DNA of 64,000 nt from Campylobacter concisus (GTDB lineage: Bacteria; Campylobacterota; Campylobacteria; Campylobacterales; Campylobacteraceae). A program made the position numbers and the translations under genes. The stretch covers positions 744,001 to 808,000 of the forward strand of contig NZ_CP049270.1 in the NCBI RefSeq assembly GCF_003048595.2, given 5' to 3'. The notes under the pieces are model-generated. The model made no database searches, was not told the DNA's origin, and worked only from the letters and a program-made list of their open reading frames with translations. The stretch's first letter is position 1, and each line of letters starts with the position of its first letter. Below are positions 46,213-54,771 of the stretch, one piece after another.

Positions 46213-46226
46213 GGAATCATTTTTGC
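46213..46226 (+). promoter_or_regulatory. sigma54 promoter of flgL
   Basis: GGAATCATTTTTGC: GG, ten bases, GC, then TT, the -24/-12 arrangement of RpoN promoters. It ends 30 nt before the flgL start. Sigma54 controls middle/late flagellar genes in Campylobacter. Confidence 0.75.
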
Positions 46227-46256
46227 TTAGAGTGAATAAAAATTTAGGAAAAAATT

Positions 46257-48572
46257 ATGAGAATAACAAACCAACTACGTTTTAGTCAGACTTTGCATGA
46301 CTACCAAAAAAACATGACCGGTGTAAATAAAAGCTATAAGCAGCTCTCAAATGGTTTGAAAATTCAAGATCCATACGATGGTGCTGCGACTTATAATGAT
46401 GCAATGAGGCTTGATTATGAAGCGACTACTCTCACTCAAGTAGTTGATGCCACTGGTAAATCTGTAAATTTCTCAAAAAATACAGATAATGCGTTGCAAG
46501 AGTTTGAAAAACAGCTTGAAAATTTTAAGACAAAAGTAGTCCAAGCAGCTAGCAGTGTGCATAGTAAGACATCGCTAGAAGCTTTGGCAAATGATCTTCA
46601 AGGTATAAAAAATCACCTTGTAAATATTGCAAACACTTCGGTTAATGGGCAGTTCTTGTTTTCTGGAAGCGCTGTTGATACAAAGCCAATAGACGGTGCA
46701 GGAAAGTATCAAGGCAACCGTGATTATATGAAAACATCAGCTGGAGCACAAGTCGAGCTTCCTTATAATATCCCAGGATATGATCTATTTTTAGGAAAAG
46801 ACGGTGATTACAGTAAAATTTTGACAACAAATGTTCGTTTGGCTGATCAAACTAGAACCGACATCGCTTATGCGCCAAAATTTTTAAACGATAACAGCAA
46901 GATAAAAAGTATGATCGGACTAAATTACGCTAGTGATTCAGTGGTTAGAAGTGACGGCTCTTACAATGGAACAATAAATCCAGATTATGATTTTTTAGAT
47001 AATTCAAATGTAAATTTTCCAGATACATATTTTTTCATGCAAGGCAAAAAGCCAGACGGCACGACATTTACCAGTAAATTTAAGATGAGTGCAAATACAA
47101 CCATGGCTGGACTTATGGAAAAAATCGGCATGGAATTTGGCAATACAAAAACAACAAAAGTTGTTGATGTAAGCATAAATAACGATGGACAATTTAATAT
47201 AAAAGATCTTACTAAAGGTAATCAAACTATTGACTTTCATATGGTTGCAGCTACTTCTGTCGCGGCAAATCGTGATACTATCGCTCCAAGCACAGCGCTT
47301 GATACCGTAAATTCGCTAGAGGCGCTTGAAAATATGGCAAATGCTGTGCCAAAAACGGTTCATATCACTGAGTTTGTAAAGAGCAAATATACTGATAAAG
47401 ATGGAAACGCGACAAATGCATTTGACTATGATAAGGTTAGATTTGAAAGAAAAGATAATGAGCTAATCGCAAATTTACCTCAAGTAGCTAGAAGAACGGG
47501 CGAATATGCAACAGATCAGACAAAGCTAAGTGAAGTCTCTGGTACAAAAGAGAGTTACGATAGAAATTTATATCCAAAAGATGTTGACGCTAGAAAGAGA
47601 GAACTTTTTAATATCGACGACCAAGAGATAAATTTACAAGTAAAGTCAATAACTGGCACAAAATATGACATAAAGGTAAAAATGGGCACAGCAGGGGGCA
47701 CAAATACTCCAGTGCAATTTGAAATAACATCTACACCACCAGGTGGCACACCTTCTGCAACTAGAACTTTAACAGTTTATAACTCAGATGAGTTTGGAAG
47801 TTACAGAACTTATGCTAGCGATTTTACTTATAGGCAGCTCATGGATATCGTTGCTATGGCAGCAAGTGATAATATCCCAAATCCTCCACATGCAGAAAAC
47901 GCAAATTTTGATACAGATATTGAAAAAGTAAAAAGAGATCAAAACTATAATGCCTATAAAGAGGCTTTATCAAAGACAAAGGGTGCAGTAGAGACGACTT
48001 TAGATGATAAAGGTAGAATGGTTTTAACCGATAAGACAAAATCAGTAACAAACATAGAAGTAACTATGCATGATGCAAAAAATAGCGATAAATTTGATGG
48101 CGATAGTACTGGTAGAGATACAGCTGGTAATGCTGGTCACCCTCAAGGAAAGGGTTCTGTCTTTAGCTTTAATGAAAATAATGCTTTAACTATTGATGAG
48201 CCAAGTACGAGCGTTTTTCAAGACCTTGATAATATGATAGAGGCTGTTAGAAAGGGATATTATAGAGCTGATGCAAATAGCAATGACCCACGAAATACCG
48301 GCATGCAAGGCGCATTACAAAGGCTTGATCATCTAATAGATCATGCGAATAAAGAGCTTACAAAGATCGGCTCTCAATCAAAACTTTTAACAGCTACAAA
48401 AGAGCGAGCCGAAGTAATGAAAGTGAATGTGCTAACTGTTAAAAATGATGTAATTGACGCAGACTATGCGGAGTCATATCTGAAATTTACGCAGCTTTCA
48501 CTATCTTATCAAGCAACTCTACAAGCAAGCGCAAAGATAAATCAACTAAGCTTACTAAATTATTTAAATTAA
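46257..48572 (+). CDS. flgL: flagellar hook-filament junction protein FlgL (HAP3)
   Basis: The hook-associated protein that joins hook and filament, exported by the flagellar type III system. The N-terminal coiled region MRITNQLRFSQTLHDYQKNM and C-terminal helices ending QASAKINQLSLLNYLN match the flagellin-like D0/D1 domains. The 771-aa length is typical for Campylobacter FlgL, which has a large variable middle (about 150-640) exposed on the surface. Controlled by a sigma54 promoter. Confidence 0.92.
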   Translation: MRITNQLRFSQTLHDYQKNMTGVNKSYKQLSNGLKIQDPYDGAATYNDAMRLDYEATTLTQVVDATGKSVNFSKNTDNALQEFEKQLENFKTKVVQAASSVHSKTSLEALANDLQGIKNHLVNIANTSVNGQFLFSGSAVDTKPIDGAGKYQGNRDYMKTSAGAQVELPYNIPGYDLFLGKDGDYSKILTTNVRLADQTRTDIAYAPKFLNDNSKIKSMIGLNYASDSVVRSDGSYNGTINPDYDFLDNSNVNFPDTYFFMQGKKPDGTTFTSKFKMSANTTMAGLMEKIGMEFGNTKTTKVVDVSINNDGQFNIKDLTKGNQTIDFHMVAATSVAANRDTIAPSTALDTVNSLEALENMANAVPKTVHITEFVKSKYTDKDGNATNAFDYDKVRFERKDNELIANLPQVARRTGEYATDQTKLSEVSGTKESYDRNLYPKDVDARKRELFNIDDQEINLQVKSITGTKYDIKVKMGTAGGTNTPVQFEITSTPPGGTPSATRTLTVYNSDEFGSYRTYASDFTYRQLMDIVAMAASDNIPNPPHAENANFDTDIEKVKRDQNYNAYKEALSKTKGAVETTLDDKGRMVLTDKTKSVTNIEVTMHDAKNSDKFDGDSTGRDTAGNAGHPQGKGSVFSFNENNALTIDEPSTSVFQDLDNMIEAVRKGYYRADANSNDPRNTGMQGALQRLDHLIDHANKELTKIGSQSKLLTATKERAEVMKVNVLTVKNDVIDADYAESYLKFTQLSLSYQATLQASAKINQLSLLNYLN

Positions 48573-48577
48573 AATTT

Positions 48578-48607
48578 AAATCAGCAGGCCACCTAGCTTG
48601 CTGATTT
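48578..48607 (+). terminator. flgL terminator
   Basis: A 9-bp stem AAATCAGCA/TGCTGATTT with a 12-nt loop followed by TTT and AAAA, 6 nt after the flgL stop. Confidence 0.65.
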
Positions 48608-48630
48608 TTTAAAATTAAACTCAAGCGTGC

Positions 48631-48636
48631 TATAAT
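48631..48636 (+). promoter_or_regulatory. -10 box of ftsK
   Basis: TATAAT; transcription should start near 48643, just before AAAGGA at 48650-48655. This confines the ftsK start codon to the sequence after 48655. Confidence 0.6.
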
Positions 48637-48661
48637 AAGCCTTTTTTATAAAGGATCTAAA

Positions 48662-50794
48662 ATTTTACGACATATCTTATTTACAATTTTTGTTTGCATT
48701 TTTATATATTTTGGTATCGCTACAGCTGCTCCAACTGCTGATTTTGTTGGCTTGCTTGGACAAAGCCTTGGTATTTTAAATATCAAATATTTTGGACTTA
48801 TAGCGTATGTTTATCCATTTTTATTGATCATTTTGGGCTATTTTGTCTATAAAAATTTTAAGAAATTTGACTTTGATTTTGCTCAGTTTTTGGTAGGAAT
48901 TTTTCTCTTTTTTATAGCTTTTTTAATGTTTCAAGCCTTGAGTGCTTCGAGCATAAATGGCGGTATAATTGGAAATTTTATAGTTAGTGCCTTAAAAGAG
49001 GTGATCGGCTCTATCGGCACTGCGGTTGCTATACTTATGATGTTTATTATTTCACTTGGGCTTGCTTTTAGGGAAAATTTTATCATTGTTTTAAGAAAGG
49101 CTTTTGTAGATAAAGAGATAAAAGTCCATGAAGAGAGAAATTTAAAAGAGATAAAACAAAAGCAACTTCCAAAAATCGAACGCAAAAGACAAAAGAATAA
49201 TGATATAAAAGAAGAAGAGCTTATAGAAGCTCAGGTACTAAATGATGATGAGCAGAATTTAGATGAAGAGATAGAGCCTGAGTTAGAAAAAGAGAGTAAG
49301 GCCTCGACTATAAACGGAGTTGAAATTTTAAACGAAGTGGCTGAAAACAAGAAGTTGCTTGATCAAATAGAACGAGGAAATGTGGAAAAGCCAAAGAATT
49401 TTGTCTTGCCACCGCTTAAATTTTTAAACGATCCGCCAAAACGCTCGCATAGTGTCAATGAAACGGAAATCGATCAGCAAATTTCTAATTTGCTTGATAA
49501 ACTCCGTAAGTTTAAAATAGATGGCGATGTGGTTAGAACTTATACTGGACCTATAGTCACGACATTTGAGTTTCGTCCAGCCCCACATATCAAGGTAAGT
49601 AAAATTTTAACACTTCAAGATGACCTAGCGATGGCACTAAAGGCTCAAACGATCCGTATCCAAGCGCCGATCCCTGGTAAAGATGTGGTAGGCATCGAGG
49701 TGCCAAATCAAAATTTAGAAACTATATATCTAAAAGAAATTTTAGAGAGTGAAGTCTTTAAAAATGCAAGTAGCCCGCTAACTATGGCACTTGGTAAAGA
49801 TATTGTTGGTGCCCCTTTTGTGACAGACCTTAAAAAACTACCTCATTTGTTAATCGCTGGAACGACGGGATCAGGCAAGAGTGTTGGTATAAACGCGATG
49901 CTTTTAAGCTTACTTTATAGAAATAGCCCACAAACTTTACGTCTAATGATGATAGATCCAAAAATGCTTGAATTTAGCATATATAACGATATCCCACATC
50001 TTCTAACTCCAGTTATCACAGAGGCTAAAAAGGCGATCACAGCGCTTGCCAATATGGTCGCTGAGATGGAGCGAAGATATAAGATAATGAGCCAAACTCG
50101 TACGAAAAATATAGAGAGCTACAATGAAAAGATGAAAGAGGAGGGCGGCGAGCAGTTCCCATACATCGTTGTGATCATCGATGAGCTTGCTGATCTCATG
50201 ATGACTAGCGGGAAGGATGTTGAGCTTTATATTGGACGCTTAGCGCAGATGGCAAGAGCTAGCGGCATACACTTGATAGTGGCAACTCAGCGCCCAAGTG
50301 TCGATGTCGTGACTGGCCTTATAAAAGCAAATTTGCCAAGTAGGATAAGTTACAGGGTAGGGCAGAGGATCGATAGCAAGGTCATCTTGGATCAAATGGG
50401 AGCTGAGAGCTTGCTTGGACGAGGAGATATGTTATTTACACCTCCAGGAAGCCCTGGAGTGATCAGACTGCATGCGCCATTTGCTAGCGAAAAAGAGATA
50501 GAAATGGTTGTAAATTTCTTAAAAGAGCAACAAGATGTAGTTTATGATGAGAAATTCTTAATAGAAGAAGGCACAAGCGGAAGTGTGGCTGCTGGTACTC
50601 TAGGAGAAGATGAACTTGATGAGCTTTATGAAGAGGCCAAAGAGATCATTTTAAGTGAGCAAAAAACGTCAATAAGCTACTTGCAAAGACGTCTAAAAAT
50701 AGGCTATAACAAAGCTGCAAATATAATCGAGCAAATGGAGAAAATGGGTGTTTTAAGCCCAGTGAATGCAAAAGGACAAAGAGAAATTTTATAG
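48662..50794 (+). CDS. ftsK: DNA translocase FtsK, probable ATT start
   Basis: The septal DNA pump that aligns chromosome dimers for Xer resolution. Four membrane helices are followed by an acidic linker, the motor with Walker A AGTTGSGKSVG and Walker B YIVVIIDELADLM, and a C-terminal gamma winged helix (SYLQRRLKIGYNKAANIIEQM). The first ATG/GTG/TTG in frame is TTG 48752, which would delete helix 1. Upstream, the frame stays open and encodes LRHILFTIFVCIFIYFG, a fitting first helix. The only start-like codon correctly spaced from AAAGGA is ATT at 48662, giving 710 aa. The ATT start is an inference. Confidence 0.88.
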   Translation: MLRHILFTIFVCIFIYFGIATAAPTADFVGLLGQSLGILNIKYFGLIAYVYPFLLIILGYFVYKNFKKFDFDFAQFLVGIFLFFIAFLMFQALSASSINGGIIGNFIVSALKEVIGSIGTAVAILMMFIISLGLAFRENFIIVLRKAFVDKEIKVHEERNLKEIKQKQLPKIERKRQKNNDIKEEELIEAQVLNDDEQNLDEEIEPELEKESKASTINGVEILNEVAENKKLLDQIERGNVEKPKNFVLPPLKFLNDPPKRSHSVNETEIDQQISNLLDKLRKFKIDGDVVRTYTGPIVTTFEFRPAPHIKVSKILTLQDDLAMALKAQTIRIQAPIPGKDVVGIEVPNQNLETIYLKEILESEVFKNASSPLTMALGKDIVGAPFVTDLKKLPHLLIAGTTGSGKSVGINAMLLSLLYRNSPQTLRLMMIDPKMLEFSIYNDIPHLLTPVITEAKKAITALANMVAEMERRYKIMSQTRTKNIESYNEKMKEEGGEQFPYIVVIIDELADLMMTSGKDVELYIGRLAQMARASGIHLIVATQRPSVDVVTGLIKANLPSRISYRVGQRIDSKVILDQMGAESLLGRGDMLFTPPGSPGVIRLHAPFASEKEIEMVVNFLKEQQDVVYDEKFLIEEGTSGSVAAGTLGEDELDELYEEAKEIILSEQKTSISYLQRRLKIGYNKAANIIEQMEKMGVLSPVNAKGQREIL

Positions 50795-50816
50795 CTAAAG
50801 TCATAAATTATTTTAA

Positions 50817-50850
50817 TTTTAGAATTTTAATTTTTATTAAAATTCTAAAA
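50817..50850 (+). terminator. ftsK terminator
   Basis: A perfect 15-bp inverted repeat, TTTTAGAATTTTAAT and complement, with loop TTTT, 23 nt past ftsK. AT-rich but long. Confidence 0.55.
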
Positions 50851-50854
50851 AGCC

Positions 50855-50883
50855 TTGACAAAGCACATTAAAATCTATATAAT
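50855..50883 (+). promoter_or_regulatory. consensus sigma70 promoter of the tRNA pair
   Basis: TTGACA (50855-50860), 17 bp, TATAAT (50878-50883): a full consensus promoter, rare in this genome. It ends 18 nt before tRNA-Gln and would drive both tRNAs. Confidence 0.8.
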
Positions 50884-50901
50884 TACAACTCTTAAAAACA
50901 T

Positions 50902-50976
50902 TGGGGTATCGCCAAGCGGTAAGGCAACTGGTTTTGGTCCAGTCATTCAGAGGTTCGAATCCTCTTACCCCATCCA
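50902..50976 (+). tRNA. tRNA-Gln (anticodon TTG)
   Basis: 75 nt with encoded CCA. Acceptor TGGGGTA pairs with TACCCCA, anticodon stem ACTGG/CCAGT with loop TTTTGGT (anticodon TTG), T arm GAGGTTCGAATCCTC. Confidence 0.95.
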
Positions 50977-51002
50977 CTTTTTGAATCCAAAATAATACTT
51001 AT

Positions 51003-51082
<80 letters not shown>

Positions 51083-51123
51083 CCATTTCATCGATATTTG
51101 AAACACTTTTTAAAATGCTTAAA

Positions 51124-51996
51124 TTATTCTGAAATTGATTTTAGTAAATTTTCGATAGTTTCTTTTGATTTTTTGACGTTTGCAGTAATATATTTTTGTG
51201 TTGTAGTTATATTTGTATGACCTAAAGTAAATGATACTTGCTCGATAGGAATTTTTAAATAATTTATTGAATATGTGCCAATTAGATGCCTTATATCGTG
51301 AAGTCTGATTTTAGGTAAGTTATTCTTTTTAAGAAGTGAAGCCCAGCTTTTACGCAAATCTTTAAATTTATCGTTAGTCATAGGATTAATAAAGACGTAA
51401 TCATTTAGCTTATTTTCTTTCTTAGCTATCAAAAATCTTTTATAAAGACGATTAAAAAGCTCATCACTCATTTTATAAATCATATTTCTTTTGGCCTTAT
51501 TGATTTTAAAGGGGATAATGTAAGTCCTGGTCTTAAAATTTATATCACTAAATTTTAAGCTTAATACTTCGTTTTTTCGTCTGCCATGAAGTAGAAAAAA
51601 GAATATATCAGAGCTTGGATCTGTATTTTCACTAATAGCCTTAATAAAGCGTTTTTGAATAGTGATCGAGTAATCAAAATACCTTTTGTTATCAAACTTT
51701 GGCAGCTCAATAAAATCGCAAGGATTTTTATTTATTAACTCCAACTTTATACCCAGTTTGAAAATAACCTTTAGCTTTGCAACGATATTCTTAATAGTCT
51801 TTATCTTGTAGTTTTGCTTGATAAGATCATTGCAAAACTTTTGAATATCGATAAAACTTATATCTTTTATCTCTTTTAAGCCAAGAGAGTTTTTAAAATG
51901 CTTATTATAAGTAGCTATATCGCTTCTTAGAGTGGTTGGACTTAAAATAAGCTCATAAAAGCTAATGTAATTATTAAAAAGCTCATTTAGTGTCAT
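51124..51996 (-). CDS. int: tyrosine-recombinase phage integrase
   Basis: A 290-aa site-specific recombinase. An N-terminal SAM-like core-binding region (about 1-85) precedes the catalytic domain with Arg in LLHGRRKNEVLSL (near 140), His233 and Arg236 in LHDIRHLIG, His260 in LGHTNITTTQ, and the nucleophile Tyr269. Its 3' end lies 42 bp from attL. Its start shares a base with the stop of the preceding small gene. Filamentous phages more often use host XerCD, so an own integrase is notable. Confidence 0.92.
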   Translation of the reverse strand: MTLNELFNNYISFYELILSPTTLRSDIATYNKHFKNSLGLKEIKDISFIDIQKFCNDLIKQNYKIKTIKNIVAKLKVIFKLGIKLELINKNPCDFIELPKFDNKRYFDYSITIQKRFIKAISENTDPSSDIFFFLLHGRRKNEVLSLKFSDINFKTRTYIIPFKINKAKRNMIYKMSDELFNRLYKRFLIAKKENKLNDYVFINPMTNDKFKDLRKSWASLLKKNNLPKIRLHDIRHLIGTYSINYLKIPIEQVSFTLGHTNITTTQKYITANVKKSKETIENLLKSISE

Positions 51997-52229
51997 TAAA
52001 TATGCTCAAAACTATCATAATCAAATTTTTTAGCAAAGGAATCAAGAAGATCATCAAAACTAGAAAAATCACATAAACCATATTTAGAAAAAGAATAATA
52101 AGTTTTAAAAAAAGTAGTATCAAATTCTTCATAATTATATAAATCAAATTCTTCTACAGAAATGCCTAAATCTAATTGTGGAAAATAACAAAAAGGATAG
52201 TGAGAACAATCAACTAATAAATTTTTCAT
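51996..52229 (-). CDS. small acidic aromatic-rich phage protein
   Basis: A 77-aa protein starting MKNLLVDCSHYPFCYF, unusually rich in Phe, Tyr, Asp and Ser with almost no basic residues. No family is recognised. I choose ATG 52229 because AAGGAG lies six bases upstream; an ATG 21 nt earlier overlaps the Rep end. Placed between rep and int and coupled to int. It could be an excision or replication modulator or an acidic DNA-mimic-like inhibitor; these are guesses from composition and position. Confidence 0.6.
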   Translation of the reverse strand: MKNLLVDCSHYPFCYFPQLDLGISVEEFDLYNYEEFDTTFFKTYYSFSKYGLCDFSSFDDLLDSFAKKFDYDSFEHI

Positions 52230-52239
52230 AATATACTCC

Positions 52240-53454
52240 TTAAAACTCATTACATATCAAAAATCTATCTACAAAGCTATCAATATCAGGGGCGTTAAGA
52301 TCGTGCCTTTCATGATAGTGTGTAAAATTATCTAAATTTCTATCAAGCATTAAATTTTCAACATAGGCTAAATGCTGGGCATTTACATCACCGCCCAAGC
52401 TTTGATAATAATTGACTAACTCGTAATCTTTCATTCTACTCACTGGTTTAGACTTTTCATCGCTTTTAAAAAGCTCATCGCAAAGCTTTAAAATTTGCCT
52501 TTGTTTTAAAGAGTTGCCAAAGCTCTTTATTTCATCGCTTGCATCTTCATATCGTTTAATAGTGTTGCTATCTTTAATTATTCTAGTCTTTTGCCAAAGT
52601 TCGCCAAATTCATCAAATATTTTTAAAGGCTTCCTGGTATTAGGATCAACGACAACAGTAACCAAGCCTTTATTATAATTTTTAGTAAGAGATATTAGGT
52701 CAATACTGCCGTTTAGCTTTCTATAAATTTCAAGACTTACAAACGTTTTTGACATTGTAAAACGTCTAATTTTATGCTTTAAATACCAGTAGCTAATATC
52801 GGTTAAGTTATCTAAATCAGGGTTTTGGCGTAAATCATCAAGAGTTTTAAAAATATACTTCATAACATACGAAGTAGCATTTTTAATATCAGTTTCAACC
52901 CTGCTATGAGTATCTAAAAAACGATCTTTAATAGCAGAAACGCACTTATCCAAATTTTCTTTAGGGACAAAAACAAGCAAATTTAAATGACAAGTTCCGT
53001 CCAAATGCGGTTCTTTAGTAGTTATATAACATCTTTGATTTTGTGATAGACTTCTAAAATGCAATGAATTCATAATACTTCTAACTAAGGATTGAAGCTT
53101 ACTAGCACCTGCGCTAACGCTATGATCTTCATCATCGATATACTTTTTATTATAAACAAGCTTTTTCTTGCCACTCTTAAGAGTTATAAGCTTTTGTTTA
53201 TGATACTCACTAGGCAAGGTAAAAACTGCGAAAATAGGACAAAGCCCTTGACTTTGAGCATAATCATTAAGGCTGGCTACTCGGTTATTAAGTTCAGCAA
53301 TGTATCTATTCGAGTTATGCCAGCTGGAAAAATAAAAATTTGAGTAAGGGACATACTCGCCATTTATCATAAAGAAATTGCTATCAAGAAATTTCTTTTG
53401 ATTTTCTAGTTTAGTTTTTAAAAAGATTTTATCAGTTTCACTAATTCCATACAT
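52240..53454 (-). CDS. rep: HUH rolling-circle replication initiator (pII-like)
   Basis: A 404-aa Rep protein. Motif 1 FAVFTLPSEYH (about 75-85), metal-binding HUH motif His150-x5-His156 (PHLDGTCHLN), and candidate nicking tyrosines in SYVMKYIFKT (Tyr196, Tyr200) are in the expected order. It would nick the plus strand to start rolling-circle replication of the phage genome. It lies downstream of the secretin and upstream of int, at the end of the structural operon rather than the beginning as in Ff phages. Confidence 0.82.
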   Translation of the reverse strand: MYGISETDKIFLKTKLENQKKFLDSNFFMINGEYVPYSNFYFSSWHNSNRYIAELNNRVASLNDYAQSQGLCPIFAVFTLPSEYHKQKLITLKSGKKKLVYNKKYIDDEDHSVSAGASKLQSLVRSIMNSLHFRSLSQNQRCYITTKEPHLDGTCHLNLLVFVPKENLDKCVSAIKDRFLDTHSRVETDIKNATSYVMKYIFKTLDDLRQNPDLDNLTDISYWYLKHKIRRFTMSKTFVSLEIYRKLNGSIDLISLTKNYNKGLVTVVVDPNTRKPLKIFDEFGELWQKTRIIKDSNTIKRYEDASDEIKSFGNSLKQRQILKLCDELFKSDEKSKPVSRMKDYELVNYYQSLGGDVNAQHLAYVENLMLDRNLDNFTHYHERHDLNAPDIDSFVDRFLICNEF

Positions 53455-53505
53455 CTTATTCCTTTAGGTTACACACTTATATTATATATAGCCAAGAGCG
53501 CACGC

Positions 53506-54771
53506 TCATTCCCCACTACGTGGGGCCCCTTTTGCGTTGCGCGCTGCGCTCGTCAAGTAGCGTTCTAAGGCAAGGTGTTTATCTTTTGGATCATAATAAA
53601 ACTCAGAAAAAATATCTTTTTCAGACGGAAGCATTGTAATAAATATACTAAAACTATAATCAGTTGTCTTTTCGCTCTTATATGTAGTTATATCGCCAAG
53701 AATAGGGATATTTTCAACAAAAGGAATAGTTTTCGTTGATTTTATTGTTTCTTTGCTATTAATACCACCAATAAGAAAAGAATTTGAATCAGTAAGATAT
53801 ACATTTGTTTTTAAATGCCTACTAGAAATTCTAGGAGTCAATGTATCATCAAGCAAACTTTCTATATATAAATCCAAAGTAAAGCTAACGCTATCATTAG
53901 TAATTAAGACATTTGTAATATAAAGCTTTAAGCCAACATCTTGGTAATCAACTTGGTTTGTAGTCATTCTTTGGTTGTTCTGAATTTCGATTGATGATTT
54001 TTGAATAGGAGTCTTTATAACGCTCTCAATTACACTATCTTTATTATCAATAAGGGTAACTCTAGGATTATAAAGTAGATCAGATACACCCTTTTCTTTA
54101 AGTAAATTTATAAGACTGGTGACAGAATCTTTATTGACTTTGGTGCTATCGACCGTAAGAACGTTGGTAATAATTTTAAAATAAAAATGATCTAGTGGAT
54201 TTAAAAGTGATTCTATACGTGGGCCAATTTCTTTAAGTTTTGTGTTATCTGTGCTAATAATTGTAAAGCTAAGTTGCCTTAATTGATAGCTAGTGTCAAG
54301 CCCATTAATAAGATTATTAATAATCTCATACTGGCTTTCAGTAGTAATAAGCAGTATCCTATCACTATAAACAGTGTATTTTATGTTTTCACTAAATAAA
54401 GAAAGAGCAGATACAACATCTTCTTTGGAAACGTGCTTAAATTTGATTATATAATCATTCAATACTGGCTTATCTTCAGTAGTTGGATTATATATCAACA
54501 AGACACTATCTTGTATCAAATAATCAAGACCATTAACATTTAAAATATCTTTTAGCAACTTAGAAAAAGTATCAGTATTGCTTAGATCAAGCGTAGGTAA
54601 AAATACATCAAAGTTGGTATCAACATTACCACTAATAACAATATTTTTGCCAGTTATAGAACTAATCTCGCCTAAGAAATCGTTAAAGGTAATGTTACGA
54701 TATTCTAAGGCAGATAAACTACTTGAGAGTAGGAAGCATAGGACTAGAATCAGTCTTTGGAGATTTTTCAT
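53506..54771 (-). CDS. phage secretin (pIV-like)
   Basis: A 421-aa outer-membrane secretin for virion extrusion. Signal peptide (MKNLQRLILVLCFLLSSSLSA), an N-terminal STN/N0-like domain (LEYRNITFNDFLGEISSITG), an N1 domain, and the C-terminal secretin barrel (YQDVGLKLYITNV, SFLIGGINSKE, FVENIPILGDITTYKS). I choose ATG 54771. It overlaps zot by 53 nt in another frame. Own secretins are typical of Ff and Pf-like inoviruses rather than CTXphi. Confidence 0.88.
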   Translation of the reverse strand: MKNLQRLILVLCFLLSSSLSALEYRNITFNDFLGEISSITGKNIVISGNVDTNFDVFLPTLDLSNTDTFSKLLKDILNVNGLDYLIQDSVLLIYNPTTEDKPVLNDYIIKFKHVSKEDVVSALSLFSENIKYTVYSDRILLITTESQYEIINNLINGLDTSYQLRQLSFTIISTDNTKLKEIGPRIESLLNPLDHFYFKIITNVLTVDSTKVNKDSVTSLINLLKEKGVSDLLYNPRVTLIDNKDSVIESVIKTPIQKSSIEIQNNQRMTTNQVDYQDVGLKLYITNVLITNDSVSFTLDLYIESLLDDTLTPRISSRHLKTNVYLTDSNSFLIGGINSKETIKSTKTIPFVENIPILGDITTYKSEKTTDYSFSIFITMLPSEKDIFSEFYYDPKDKHLALERYLTSAARNAKGAPRSGE

